From Proteles cristata cristata (Eukaryota > Chordata > Mammalia > Carnivora > Hyaenidae), in assembly GCA_017311185.1 (NCBI GenBank), contig JAESUZ010000354.1, positions 558,001 to 622,000 on the forward strand: a stretch of 64,000 nt of DNA, written 5' to 3'. Below the pieces are notes generated by a model. The model did no database searches. It saw only the letters and a list, made by a program, of their open reading frames with translations, and was not told the origin of the DNA. Made by a program: the position numbers and the translations under genes. Below are positions 1 to 11,417 of the stretch, piece by piece. How positions within the stretch are numbered: position 1 is the first letter of the stretch; every line of letters starts with the position of its first letter.

Positions 1-65
1 GTCCCCAATGCCTGGCACAGTGTCTGGCCAGAAAAGGGTCTCAATAGAATGAATTTGCCAGAAAT
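1..65 (+). mobile_element. L2 LINE 3' end (fragment)
   Basis: The segment reads 'aatgcctggcacagtgtctgg' and then a 'ctcaatagaatgaat' ending, the degenerate form of the L2 terminus 'agtgcctggcacatagtaggtgctcaataaa...tgaatgaa'. It is cut by the window start, so its true length is unknown. Confidence 0.6.
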
Positions 66-590
66 GTCCATCTCAGTATTTTGCATATAGAAGTGCAACA
101 GGATTTGGGAGTTCATGATCCAACAAATAATGTTCTACATCATCAACACCACCAGGTACAAGCACAAGTCAGAGGTGAAATCTCCACAGAGTAATGCAGG
201 ACTTACAAAGATGAAAAAGTAATATTGGCTGGTGTGAATCAAGCAACACTCTATAGGAAAGTAGCATTTCTTATGTGTCTTTAAAAAGTGTGTTGGATTT
301 CAATAGGTTAAGAAAGGAGCTGAAGAGAAATAACACAAACAAAAGATTAACTTTAAAGGCATGTATAAAGATTGATATTACACCAACAGAGATGGTTCAT
401 AAGTGAATAGTGAAAGAGGAAAAAGAAAGTAAGTTGAGGGTGTGTGTTGGAAAATATGGAATGGCAGCATAAAGAGTTTGAACATACGTCATTACCTGCC
501 GGGAGTCATGAAAGATTCTAGATCAGGACAATGCCATGACCGGTGACATGATTTGGGGTATAATTTGTGCTGTAAGATGGATTGCAGTGG
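66..590. other. Unassigned single-copy sequence
   Basis: I recognise no gene, RNA or repeat here. It ends in the 15-base target site of the next SINE (577-591). Confidence 0.5.
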
Positions 591-591
591 A

Positions 592-800
592 AGGGCACCT
601 GGGTGGCTCAGCCGGTTAAGCATCCAACTGTTGATTTTGGCTCAGATCAGTTCATAAGATTAAAGTTAGCATCAGGCTCAGCATTGACAAGGTAAACCCT
701 GCTGGCGGTTCTCTTTCCCTCTCTCTCCACTCCTCCCCTACACACTCATGCACATGTGCATGTGTTCTCTCTCAAAGTAAACACACAAACTTAAAAAAAA
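592..800 (+). mobile_element. tRNA-Lys-derived carnivore SINE (CanSINE)
   Basis: The head 'gggcacctgggtggctcag' is the tRNA-derived A-box region. A diverged body, a CT-rich stretch near 700-740 and an A-rich tail follow. The element is flanked by perfect 15-bp direct repeats (atggattgcagtgga) at 577-591 and 801-815, so both ends are secure. The B-box region is strongly diverged, so it is an older and probably inactive copy. Confidence 0.93.
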
Positions 801-815
801 ATGGATTGCAGTGGA

Positions 816-1146
816 GAGAGACTGAAAATAAGAAATCAGTTTAAAGGCTTTGACAATCATTTGAATGGCAGCACTGGGGGGTCAAAGATACTGTTTTCGT
901 CAGAGATGGAACAAAGAGATTATTGTCACAGAGACACACTAGAGGCTGAATATTGTGGATGTCTAGATCATAAAGAGGGAGGTGTTAGTGAAGAAATAAC
1001 ATAACTTCTATTTTAGAGAAGAACAAATATGGAAAAGGTGGGCTGGGAAGAGGAGATGCTGAGTCTTGCAACAGGCAAGTGGTTGGAGTTGCTGGATGGA
1101 TCCAGATAAGATGTCCTATGGTCATTTGGAAATAAAGATTCCATTT
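816..1146. other. Unassigned sequence
   Basis: Nothing recognised between the SINE and the TTTG microsatellite. The short open frame at 801-1004 begins inside the SINE target duplication and shows no protein-family features. Confidence 0.5.
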
Positions 1147-1190
1147 CTTTGTTTGTTTGTTTGTTTGTTTGTTTGTTTGTTTGTTTTTGT
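1147..1190. repeat. (TTTG)n tetranucleotide microsatellite
   Basis: About nine uninterrupted 'gttt' units are followed by a short imperfect T-rich end. No SINE body is adjacent, so it is a stand-alone microsatellite. Confidence 0.95.
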
Positions 1191-2058
1191 TTTTTGAGGG
1201 GTGGGGGGTGTAGGTGGGACTGTGACATAACCCCCTCTAGAGATAATAATTTATGTTAAAGTGTGTAAAGTTCACTGATAGGAAAAAAAAACAGACATCA
1301 AGGAACAAAGAATTTTAAACAACATCTACATTTGGGGGACAGAGGAACAAGAAAACAAAGGAGTTTTGTCAGGTAGTTCCAAAATAGGCTGAACACCTGC
1401 TCTGTGTCAGAAGTTCAAGTTCCTAACAATAGTATAAGTAAATGCATCTATTTATCTTCCAGCATGATTCTTCCTGCAGGATTGCAAATGTCTTATTAAT
1501 GTCACCTACAACATCCATTTACTATAGCTGTTTATTATTCATCTTGAAGTGACAGCATACCTGGCACTTGCTTAAACAGTTAGGAAGATAGACTTCCTGC
1601 TAGAACAGATGTCAGGGAAAGGGAGATAAGGTCTACACTTCAACCTTAAAATCAAGATTTAGAATATGGGTTTCAAGATAACAAAATCCCTTTGTATGAA
1701 TTATTTCCCCCACCACAGAGTTTCTTATAAGACATTTCATTGCTGGATATTTATGGTGAAGAAAATTTCACATGAATTATGAAATCTGTTGATTTTTAAA
1801 TTTTTGTTTTTTAGACCTCTCTGTGCTTGTAGATATGAGATTTATAGCTGGTAAGCAGTCAGAGTTGCCCAAAGAGAATGGAACAAGGAGTAAGAGGCAG
1901 TGATAATTCCAATTTTTATAACCCAAGGACCTGCCTTTCTAGAAGTTGTTTCCTTACTACTTGTTCTTACTTAATCTTTAGTTTGATTAATAGCCTCAAA
2001 ATTCAAGCTCCAAAGGCTAGCCCCACCTCCAACAAAACTTACTTTATGTTCCATACAC
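1191..2058. other. Unassigned sequence
   Basis: AT-rich sequence with no feature I can support. The piece near 1393-1425 faintly resembles an antisense L2/MIR end but is too weak to call. Confidence 0.45.
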
Positions 2059-2255
2059 CAGTGGTCCTCAGGGTGCCATCTCCCATCCATCAGCATCAGC
2101 CCCACCTGAAGCTCGTTTCTAGAGCTTCAGAAACATGCACGTTTTCTAGTCCCACCCCAGATAGTCATAAGGAACTTGAGAGCAGGGCCCAGCAACCTGT
2201 GTTTTAATACCACATGCCATCCTGGCGATTCTACTTTGAGCATCACGGTCTTAGA
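2059..2255 (+). mobile_element. MER5A-type hAT-Charlie MITE
   Basis: It begins 'cagtggtcctcagggtgcc', continues with 'catcagcatcagccccacctg', and carries 'cccaccccaga' and 'gggcccagcaacctgtgttttaa'. These landmarks occur in the order of the MER5A consensus. Divergence is high, as expected for a DNA transposon older than the placental radiation. The terminal inverted repeat at the right end is eroded. Confidence 0.85.
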
Positions 2256-3083
2256 CCAATGTTAAAAATTCCAAGGAGTAGTCCATTGCCTGCAGGACAA
2301 AATCTCAATCCTACATCTCATCAGAGCATTCCTTGTACAGATGAGAAAACCGATCGTTTTACTGTAACCTAAGCCTATCTTCACTTGGATCTTGTCTTAC
2401 ATTTGTCAATAAAAGAAGTCCAAAATGGTGACCAATTAAACATACACTGCTTTTAAATGAGAAAGGCATGTGATTACAGTTTGATTACAGTTGATAATTC
2501 AAGAAACCACGGTGTAGGAAAACACATTTTAAAGATTATTATTAAATTAAAATTTAGAATTGGTAATATTAGCATTTATACAAGAAAAAGATAATGAAAA
2601 CTTACTTATTTTTCCAGCACTTCCATTACGATGGCCAAAATTAGTATTGTTTTGTCTACCTTCACATTTGTGGGGATAAAACTGATAAGGAATCCTATTG
2701 CTATTCTCTTCTAATAAGACTCAGGGCTTCTCAAGGACTAAAATTTTAGCTAATGGCAGAGAAAAATCAATACAGGCATAGAATATCTTGTTGCCTTTAA
2801 GCAGGAGACTTTCAAAAATGTCTCATGAGCAACATTGAAAAGACAAAGGAGACTATTTAAAAGGGTGTCCACACTGGAATTATTTGATCAACAAGAATAA
2901 TGATAGTTCTTTGGAATAACTGGTATCTACTGAAAAGCCTTGAGTCCATAATAGTCCTCAACAATGCAAAAATAAAAGGTATACAAAAAGGTCATCAAAA
3001 CCAAAAAAGGAAGACTTAAAAAAAATATTTCTAGTAAGTAGGTTGGACATTTGACATGTATAGATGTTGATTCTTTTATTTTA
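2256..3083. other. Unassigned, AT-rich
   Basis: Mostly single-copy AT-rich sequence. Positions 2283-2330 ('ccattgcctgcaggacaaaat') resemble the mid-3' part of L2, but the match is short. Confidence 0.4.
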
Positions 3084-3120
3084 CATATATATGTGTGTGT
3101 GTGTGTGTGTGTATATATAT
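3084..3120. repeat. (TA)n-(TG)n-(TA)n compound microsatellite
   Basis: Alternating purine-pyrimidine tract: about 'atatat', then eleven 'gt' units, then 'atatatat'. Likely length-polymorphic. Confidence 0.93.
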
Positions 3121-3873
3121 TCTCAGTACATAGAAAAAAAAAAAGCAGCTACAGAGAAAATGAAGCTGAATAGTCAAGAAAATGTTGAGATTTTTCTTGG
3201 TTGACCAGAGAAGTGATCCACTCTCAAGGTTACACATAGCAATCAGTCGGAGGCTGATGCATGAGGCAGCAATCCCAAGAATCTGATGTCCAGACTCCTC
3301 CCTTCATCTCCCGAATAAAGAGGCTGCTGTATATTTTATCAAACAGGACTGAGAAACCAAGGCATGACGAAGTGAAGGCTCACTGCCTCGGGACTGAGAT
3401 GCAACTGGACCTTGACTCTAAGAAAAATCTCATGCCAGAAAACATCAGCCCAGGACTGAATCAACTTTGATGAGATCCACTAAGACCCCATATGCCAAAC
3501 AAAACTCAAGGAGCACTTAACCCACAATCTGTAAACTCAGCTAGTCTGAGATTGCATCCTTTTTCTGATTACTGTTGTAACTTTAGGAAAATATAAATAT
3601 TTAGGAAAATATAAACTGATAAGCATTAAAAAAAACAGGGAAGGGATAAAACAAGTTTATAAACAGTGAAGACATAACTCAAATCCATAGTATAAACGTT
3701 TCTTACTCTTTTAAGTGTAGGTATAATACATTCTGAATCCCCATGATGACTATTGTGTATGTGTGTGTGTGCATTGCTCGTAAGTTTGTGTAGCTTTTAA
3801 AAGAAACTGGTAGAGATTTTATTGAAATATTTCGGTGATCTGTCTACTTATTTCTAATCAGTATTTAAATATT
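3121..3873. other. Unassigned sequence with a small tandem duplication
   Basis: No gene recognised. Positions 3582-3615 hold two tandem copies of an 18-bp unit, 'tttaggaaaatataaa' plus 'ta'. A short imperfect TG run lies at 3755-3772. Confidence 0.5.
3582..3615. repeat. Two-copy 18-bp tandem duplication
   Basis: 'tttaggaaaatataaa' occurs at 3582-3597 and again at 3600-3615 with no mismatch. This is consistent with a recent replication-slippage event. Confidence 0.85.
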
Positions 3874-3890
3874 AAAAATCATTTGATGCA

Positions 3891-4116
3891 GGGGTGCCTG
3901 GGTGGCTTAGTCGGTTAAGCATCCGACTTTTGCTTAGGTCATGATCTCGCGGTTAGTGGGTTCGAGCCCCGCGTCGGGCTCTGTGCTGACTGCCAGCTCA
4001 GAGCCTGGAGCCTGTTTCAGAGTCTGTGTCTCCCTCTCTCTCTGACCCTCCCCTGCTCACGCTGTCTCTCTCTCTCTCCTAGAAATAAATAAAAACATTA
4101 AAAAAAGAACTTAAAA
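3891..4116 (+). mobile_element. Felid-type SINE, young subfamily
   Basis: The full-length head is 'ggggtgcctgggtggcttag'. The B box 'ggttcgagccc' (3959-3969) is intact. The body has the 'gctgactgccagctcag' variant and the tail begins 'cctagaaataaat'. It is flanked by a 17-bp repeat (aaaaatcatttgatgca), at 3874-3890 and ending at 4132. Low divergence from the copies near 10.5, 29.0 and 43.1 kb indicates a recent insertion. Confidence 0.96.
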
Positions 4117-4132
4117 AAAATCATTTGATGCA

Positions 4133-6257
4133 GAAAGTATGGTTTTACTTGTGGCAAAAGTAACATGTGAGTGTTTAGGAAAATCTTATTAATGAGACTT
4201 AAAATGTGAGCATTAAAAAAGTACCAATGGGCAGTAAATGTTTTTCCTTACATAAAAGAGCCCTGGATATTTTAGGAACACCGTTATTCTCTGGTTTTTC
4301 TCTTAATAGGATTCTTGCATAAAGTACAGTCCTATCCTCCAAAACCTTAGCAAAGACAAGTAAGAAAAGAGATACAACAGGCTCTGATACACACCACGGT
4401 TCCATTTACATCTCTGATAAAATAAACATCAAAGTCTTTACCGGGACCCCAGAGAAGAAACCTGTTTCTCTGTGCGTCCTCCTCCCAGCACCAAAAGTAA
4501 ACCAAGTAGGTGTGTGATGCCTTTAACAAAGAAACAGCACATCTCTTACTTTATGGGGTTGACATTTTCAACGTTTATCTTTAAAAGCTGTAGTAGGTCA
4601 GTCTGACATGCTTTTTCGACCATTGTAACTTGAACTTAGAGAATTGGCTCAAGTTGATAATGATAATGGCAAAGATGAAATGCCGTTGACACAGCTGGCA
4701 TGCCAGAAGAAGCAACCCTCTTTTATAACAGCCCTGATCAATGTGTTAGCTACTCCACACAATATTCAATATTCCCACAAAAATGTCCCAGCACAACAAA
4801 GACTTGCGGACAGAGAGTGCCTTGGAGCCCGTGTAATGGGATTTGACAAGAGCCAGGCACTTGAGGCAGGCTCAATCAATGTTAATTGAAGCAGAAGTGA
4901 TTCAAAGGCAAATGGAAGTCCTTGAGAGGTGAAAGGGGGGCTCTGGGATTGTGACTCCCTCCTTTTCCCATTACCCCCTTATATTTAATTACTTGTTCTA
5001 GCCGGTGAACTGTAATTTGATTTGCCATCAGGTGACTCTGGCCTGGTCTCATATGTTAGTTGAGTCTTTCATTTAAAGGAAAAGTATCTCATAACCTATG
5101 GAGGTGCCTGTTTCACAGGAAGGAAACTTCTCTGGCACGTGGGTCTCAGATTTATAAAGACTTCTTTCCAGTTCCTAACAGAGCAGAAGTATCAGTAGAA
5201 GGACAAGGGGAGAAATGGTTTAGTCTCGACTGGCACTGCTGCATTTCCTCTGGGGCATTATTATTTCAGTAGCACCTGACTTTTGAATTCACCTGGGCTC
5301 CCCACAGCAGCAGAGCCTGAGTCGGGAATTTACGAGAAAAGTAATTACTTACTTGGGAAGTGATTCCAGAAAACACTGGTTGAGAAGCAAGGGAAAGAAG
5401 GGCAGCAAACCAAAGTGGGCTAACAAATTTGTTCCCATCACGGGCAACTAGAGTGTCACCTCCCTGGGGAACTCCTAGCCAGAGGAGAACATGCCTCAGT
5501 TGCCCCATCCAAGGGTGAGGAGCTGGAGCATTTATATACTAACTCTCTTCAGTGAGGTTGAGGGCTAGTCTTGGTGGAGAGAAGAATGAACACCCCAGCA
5601 CTTCTGGCCTGGGATCACACAGTCCCTACAGCCAGAGAAAGCCCTCAGAGATGCGGACAAGGTACCAACTGCATCTGCTATGATCTGCCTACAAATACAT
5701 AAACTGCTTTCTACTCCAGTGGTCCTCTCAACAGATACACCATAACACCACCTTCTGGATGAGCTGTTGGAGCAAACTGGGAAAAGGCTGTTTCTGTGTG
5801 ATATAAAGGATGTCCTTTGATACAGCTTTAGGAACTAAGGTTTGAGACACCATTGTCAACCACATATTTTGCCTACCTAATATTATTTTGCCTGTACATG
5901 GTGCTCTCTCATTTACCCTTGAGAAAGTTTTTAGACTTAACGTTCGCATCCACTAGGATCGCCTCTGGATAGGATGCACTGAAATCTTTGAATGCTAAGC
6001 AGAAGAAGAATTCAGCCTAAGGTAGGCCGAACCTGGACCCCATCCAGAAGAACACCTTTACTTTTCATATTGATTTGCAACTAGTTGGCATACATTTGCC
6101 ACGAGCTTAGACAGTTATTGTGGGAAGCAGGCAGGAAAGGTTGATAATTAACCATCCCAAGTTATAAGGAAGGACAACGAAGGTGCAAAGGGAAGGTTCA
6201 CAGTCAGAAGCCAGTCAAGCAGACAGGGACTGGGACCAAGGGGAGAACCAGCCGACC
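4133..6257. other. 2.1-kb interval with no recognised element
   Basis: No gene or repeat I can support. Short open frames here (for example 5266-5508 minus and 5728-5949 minus) lack recognisable domains and are not called. The GC content is ordinary for an intergenic or intronic region. Confidence 0.5.
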
Positions 6258-6545
6258 AATGTGGTGAAGAGCCCAAATTTTGGAGTCAGGCAGACCTGGA
6301 GCATTCCAGCTATGACTCTCACCAACTGGGAAGCCTGGTCGCAGTCAATTGTATAGTCAACTATAAGGACTTACACAGCGATTTCATGCCTCAGTTCCTC
6401 ATCCAGGTAATGGGAGTTCAAAGAACCTACCTCATATATTTGTTGCAATGATTAAATGAGCCACTGCTTACGAAGATCTTGGCCCAATGCCCAGCCTGAA
6501 GCAAATACTTAGAAATTGTTACCTGCTTTTGTGTTGTCATTATTA
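6258..6545 (+). mobile_element. MIR SINE
   Basis: It shows 'ttggagtcaggcagacctgg', 'cctcagttcctcatccagg' and 'acctacctcat...attaaatgag', the MIR landmarks in order. About 25 bases more than expected lie between the 'aagcctgg' and 'cctcagtt' blocks. That extra piece holds 'tgtatagtcaact', which recurs near 7140. Confidence 0.85.
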
Positions 6546-7211
6546 CCGTTTTAATGACTTCAAGGTAGAAAGTAGAAAATGTTCTTTCTACTATGCATGG
6601 CTTGAAGTCCAGGGATACCTGTGGGACCGAAATACACACCATGGCAATCAGCGACCAACTAGTTTATTCACCACCCAATGTGAAATGAATCATCTTAGCT
6701 CCTGCTTTCGCTTCACAGTTTGGTCATCCAGAAATCTCAGGTGCGATGGTGGAGACAGCATGGGCATTATCAAAAGTGCTTTCCACAGAAGTGGCAGACA
6801 CAGTGTGCCAAGGCCAGAGATGGGTCAGATTCTTCTCCTGTGGTGAAAGGGACCTCTTTGCCAGTATTGAGAGACGCCATTGCCCTCAGATGGTATGGGC
6901 CTGATGTTGTAAACAAGTGGGGAAGATGGTATCTCCTACATCCACGTGAATGGTAAATTTCACTGTGAAGCAGGTAAACCACCTGCTGTATTCCACACAG
7001 GGAGGAATCAAGGTATTTGGCTACAAGGTCAAGGTAGGGAGTGGCAGATTTTCTTCTCCCATGAATCTTCACCTTTCTATTGGCTTTAAGCAAAGAAGCC
7101 TAAGATGCTATTTAGAGGCTACTCAGTGCTCTCAGTCAACTGTATAGTCAACTTAAGATGTAATAAGGACTTGAGAGTGTTCTTTCAACTCTTTACTAAC
7201 AAATAAAATGA
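6546..7211. other. Unassigned sequence between two MIRs
   Basis: I recognise no gene or repeat. Several overlapping short open frames occur on both strands, which usually indicates local stop-poverty and not coding. The right end contains a second copy of the 'tgtatagtcaact' motif at 7140. Confidence 0.45.
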
Positions 7212-7400
7212 TCACCATTTACTGAGTGCTACCACATCCCTGTGTGTTTACAATGTGTAAAGTATCCACGTGGTGCTCCTTTATAGGCGCTTATCACCAT
7301 AAATGCAGGATCAGTATTCCCATTTTGTGGACGAGGGAATTGACATTCTGAGATTTTGTGGCCTGTTCTACAGTCTCACAGAAATAAATGGGGACTCCAG
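7212..7400 (-). mobile_element. MIR SINE, antisense
   Basis: The plus strand reads 'accatttactgagtgctacca', 'attcccattttgtggacgaggg' and 'tctacagtctcacag', which is the reverse complement order of MIR landmarks. Confidence 0.8.
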
Positions 7401-9290
7401 AAATAAATGAGAGAATAATACAGATGGCAGCGCACTGGCCTAACTGGGTTATGCCATAAGTAGAGAGGTCTGGAGTTGACTAGAACATGAAGAAGAGAAG
7501 CCTGACCACACACACAGACCCCACATGTAAACAACAGGTAACTCTGGACACCACCGAAAGTGCACTAAGTTTCATCTGGCTGAGATCTAAAACCAGTCAG
7601 CCACTCAAAGGTCTACCCTGGACTTTCTTACAAAGCACTGAGGACACAATATTGCAGGAAATTGACAGAGACCTTGTTGCTGAGTCAACCAAAGGTGTTT
7701 TATTGCGAGGCAGGCACAGTTACAGAGCATTCAGCCAGAAACGCCACAATTCCCGTAAACTCAAGCACAGAAGTAGGCCTTGTTCTCTGATTCTTCCAAA
7801 ACGAGCAGATCCACAGACAGACCTGAGCAACCCTGTTGACGAGGTCAGCTGATCTCCAGTTCCTGCTTTGCCTCGGAAAACGGCATTTCCAAACTGTCCC
7901 TTACTGCTGGTTAGCTTACATTCAGGGTATCTGAAACCACTTCTGATATTTATAATTTCTCTACCATTCTAACTGCAGGATCAGACAGGAATTAAATTTC
8001 AGCCTACAAGGTTTGTGTTTCTTTGTAGCGTAACATATATATCAAATAGCATGCAAGAGCCCCAGGTATAATATATGTTTGATTATATTTCAACTCTAAG
8101 TGATTCCACATTGAGATCGCTTCAGTAGCTAGGCAAATGTGACTCGGGCCATTACCTGGATCCAAACTTACAAAAAAATAAAAAGGAAAGAAAGAAAGTA
8201 AGAAAATGTATTTTTAATCTAAGGATCAGTACTACACAAATCAAACCATGCAGTCCCATTTACTAGCTAACCTGGGATTGCAATTCAGAAAATCGTTAGG
8301 GACAGAATTTATTCACAAACAAGGCTAACATCAGCAACAGAATTATACTTTATAAAGCAATTCTTTTCTTACAGTTCTCAGGGCCAAGAGAAGAAAAAGA
8401 AAAGACAGTGGGGGAGGAGAAAAAAAAAAAAAAAAGGAAAGAAAGCCAACCATTCAAAAGCATCTAGAACCATGTTAGGCAGGTGATGGCAAAGCAAAAA
8501 CAGTCCATTCTGGCACCACAGGCAGCCCAGAGAGCGTCAGTCTGAAAGGGTGCTGGGCTTGAGTCCCACTCCAGGTGCTTCCTGGCTCCAGCTGCTATGT
8601 TTCTGTCCTGGGGACCAGCAACATCTTCCTCACTGTCCTTCAGTGGTTCCCCAGAGAACTGAGGAAGTGGTCTGTCCTCTGGCCAAAAGCAGAGCCTGTG
8701 GAAGGACACACGGGGAAAAGCCCATCAGGCCTGGACCCAGCCATCTGACAGCTAAAGGCCAATGGAGTCAAGGGCAGAGGGAAGAGCGATGTTTCCTCAC
8801 CTCCTCCAGGCTTCCTTTCTGCCGACTCTCCAGAAGGGTGCCTTATGCTTTGGAGCAGCCAGTGGCTTGGAATCTTTGAGATCTCGTAGTGAACTCATTG
8901 GGGTACCCATCACCTTTCAGTCCATGATATCTCTGTTGACAAGAACATAAAATAAATACCCCTGCATCACTGGTCGATGAATCTTGAGAAGGAGACACAA
9001 CAGTAACACAGGCACACAGAAAGAAGGGAGGATGAGAGAGAATAAAACTCAGAAAGGATACTCTACCTGCCACCTTTCCCTGGAATTCCCCTAGATGGCC
9101 GCATCCTGGACACGAGGCTCCAGGTGAAGTCTAAGGCCGCCCAGAGGTCTCAAAGGTCTGAGAGGTCAGGAAGCATCATTCCACTGCCACGCAGGCACCT
9201 GAACTCAAAACTCAGCTCCTTGAGAACCTCAGCCAGCCTTGCCCCGACTCTCCTGAGTGGCTCCTGTCACTGAAGTACTACATAACAGAG
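7401..9290. other. 1.9-kb interval, no recognised gene
   Basis: It includes a 121-codon plus-strand frame (7487-7852) rich in Arg and Ser with no recognisable family, a GAAA-rich patch near 8181-8210 and a 17-base A run near 8420. The 8.45-9.1 kb part is GC-richer than its surroundings. No splice structure or protein homology is evident to me. Confidence 0.45.
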
Positions 9291-9545
9291 AGCAAAGCGC
9301 AGTGGAAAATTAGCAGGGGGTTCTCCATCTTCCTTTGCCCTGCGACGGTGGTTAGGGAAAGGGCGGGGGATTGGGGCAGGAGGCGGTATCGACAACCATC
9401 TGGTCTTCTCTTTAGTGATTTGAGTCTTCGATTTCAAACTCTCAACCTCCCACCAAATCTCTTAACATTGGTCCTGGCCCGTGGTCCGTGCCCTTCGGCT
9501 CAATCTAACCTTGCTCGTTGACCCTAAAGGCATCATCCCGATCCT
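9291..9545. promoter_or_regulatory. Mildly CpG-enriched patch with a GC box (possible regulatory DNA)
   Basis: Roughly eleven CpG sites lie in about 255 bases, against a CpG-poor background. A 'gggcggggg' GC-box-like motif lies at 9361-9369. The patch is too small and sparse to call a CpG island. I see no convincing gene start beside it, so the regulatory role is an inference. Confidence 0.25.
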
Positions 9546-9979
9546 GGAGAAAGTTCCTATGCCTGGGCCAGGAGAACTCCAGACTGGCTCCACTTGTGTT
9601 CCTCCTTTCCCAAAACTCATGGAAAGTCCTGGGCTTCCCCTTTGTCCCCCACAGAATCTATCTCCTGGAACACAGGGCAGGGTGCACATCGGTGAAGACC
9701 ACAGGCTGAGAACCATGGGAATTTGCAGCTACCAAGAAGCACAGAGAGAAAAAGGCAGAGAGAGGGACTTATCCAAACACATCCAGTCGCCAGTGTCATA
9801 CTTGGAGGGTAGGAGCCGGGGGGAGTGGTCTGTCCTTCTACAATAAAGGGGCACATCCTCTGTTGAGGATTTAAAATCAATAGCACAATTAAGAGTTACT
9901 CTACTTTTTACTGTGCCCATGCACCGGTAATTCAAAGAAAGTCAGTGACAAGGGTCCTTCCCAGCCAGGCAGAACCCCA
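9546..9979. other. Unassigned sequence
   Basis: GC around one half. Overlapping frames are open on both strands (121 codons plus, 89 codons minus), with no recognisable domain in any. Confidence 0.45.
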
Positions 9980-10259
9980 TGCTTGGCCTCTCTCTGCAAA
10001 CTACTTGTGGTACCCTTATCTTGCCAGAGTCTGTCTTGGTGTTCCTCCATGTGTCTGGAATCTTTCTCCCCCAGTCCCACCTGCCCACATGCTACCAAAC
10101 TTCAAGCTCCATTTCAAATGCTACTTCTTCAAAGATGACTCTCTTGACCTCCTGACTACAAGGAATCCCCTCTTCCTCTTAATTCCTAAGGCAATTCATC
10201 TATATTCCTTTATTTCTACCTTGCATTATACTTGGACATGCAAAAATATTGTCTTCCCT
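9980..10259 (+). mobile_element. L2 LINE 3' region
   Basis: The order 'ccagtcccacctgcccacatgc', then 'aagctccatttcaaatgctac', then 'cttcttcaaagatgactctc' matches the L2 3' region. It is cut by the SINE that begins at about 10260. Confidence 0.75.
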
Positions 10260-10432
10260 AGGGCAGCTGAGTGTCTCAGTCGGTTGAGCATCTGACTTTT
10301 GATTTCAGCTCAGGTCATGACCTCACTGTCCATGAGTTCGAGCCCTGCCTTGGGCTCCATGCTGGGTATGGAACCTGCTTGGGATTCTCTCTCTCCCTCT
10401 CTCTCTCTGACCTTCCCCTACTTGTGCTCATG

Positions 10433-10485
<53 letters not shown>

Positions 10486-10512
10486 TCTCACTCTCTCAAA
10501 AATAAACATTAA
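10260..10512 (+). mobile_element. Older carnivore SINE with long (CT)n stretch
   Basis: The head 'gggcagctgagtgtctcag' is followed by 'gagttcgagccctgcc' (B box), a long CT microsatellite at about 10434-10498, and an 'aaaaataaacattaa' tail. A younger SINE inserted into that tail. Confidence 0.92.
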
Positions 10513-10735
10513 GGGGCGCCTGGGTGGCTTAGTCAGTTAAGGGTCCAACTTTCGCTTAGGTCATGATCTCGCGGTTCATGGGTTCGAGCCCCGCATCGGG
10601 CTCTGTGCTGACTGCCAGCTCAGAGCCTGGAGCCTGTTTCAGTCTGTGACTCCCTCTCTCTCTGACCCTCCCCTGCTCACGCTGTCTCTCTCTCCTAGAA
10701 ATAAATAAAAACATTAAAAAAAATTAAAAAAAAAA
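10513..10735 (+). mobile_element. Felid-type SINE, young subfamily, nested in older SINE tail
   Basis: The full head is 'ggggcgcctgggtggcttag' and the B box 'gggttcgagccccgc' is intact. It has 'gctgactgccagctcag', 'tttcagtctgtgac' and 'cctagaaataaat'. The A-rich tail ends with a partial repeat of 'aaaacattaa', the tail of the older SINE, which served as target. Confidence 0.95.
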
Positions 10736-10799
10736 CATTAAAAAAGTATTTTTAAATTACTTTCCCTATTAATAGATATCAAGATGCTATGAAAAATAC

Positions 10800-10975
10800 A
10801 AGGGATCTGGAATTAGGCCTGAGTAAGAAGCACAGGTCTCACCCAGAACTGTGTGATGCTGGACTGGTTTGAACACCTTATGTCCACATCTACAAAATGA
10901 GGAAAATATTGCCCAGCTCATAGGGCTGTTACATTAAGTTAGATAGCACACAAAATATCTAGCCTGAGATAATAT
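10800..10975 (+). mobile_element. MIR SINE
   Basis: The blocks 'aactgtgtgatgctgg', 'ccacatctacaaaatgagg' and 'cagctcatagggctgtt' follow the MIR core and 3' half. The 5' end is diverged. Confidence 0.8.
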
Positions 10976-11417
10976 TCCCTCTATAGTTATTTGTTTCTCT
11001 ACTCTCTTCATAAGGGTAGAATCTTATTCTTTCATCTCTGTCCCCCCCCGCCCCACTCCTGCAGGACTTATCCAGAAAAGTGGTAAAATGTGTAGGGCAG
11101 GAAATGCAAAGGGTATTGAAAATGAGGGTAGAGAATAGCTACACCACAGGCCCATTTGGAGAACTGAATATGTGTTAAGTTCTTAGATCGAAACCTGGTA
11201 CATGGTATGAGTTGTAGTAATGTATATTAAATAAAATAATCTTGTGAATTTATATACGATTCCCCGACTCCATGAAGTACTCCAAACATAAATTATTAAG
11301 ATACTGCTTTCCCTGCTGCAAACTTCCTCTTCTCTTTCTCAAATAAAAATATTAGAAGGTAAATAGAAATAGTGGAGTTTTTAGAAAATCACATGTTAGA
11401 CCTTTTTCCCCTTTAGG
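10976..11417. other. Unassigned sequence
   Basis: Nothing recognised; includes a C-rich run at 11041-11054. Confidence 0.5.

Noticed and set aside
3891..4000. tRNA-like A and B boxes (also at other SINEs)
   Set aside because: The promoter boxes belong to tRNA-derived SINEs. No cloverleaf with acceptor stem and anticodon is complete, so no tRNA gene is called.
10271..10540. Leu/Ser repeat peptide frames
   Set aside because: Translation of the SINE (CT)n microsatellite.
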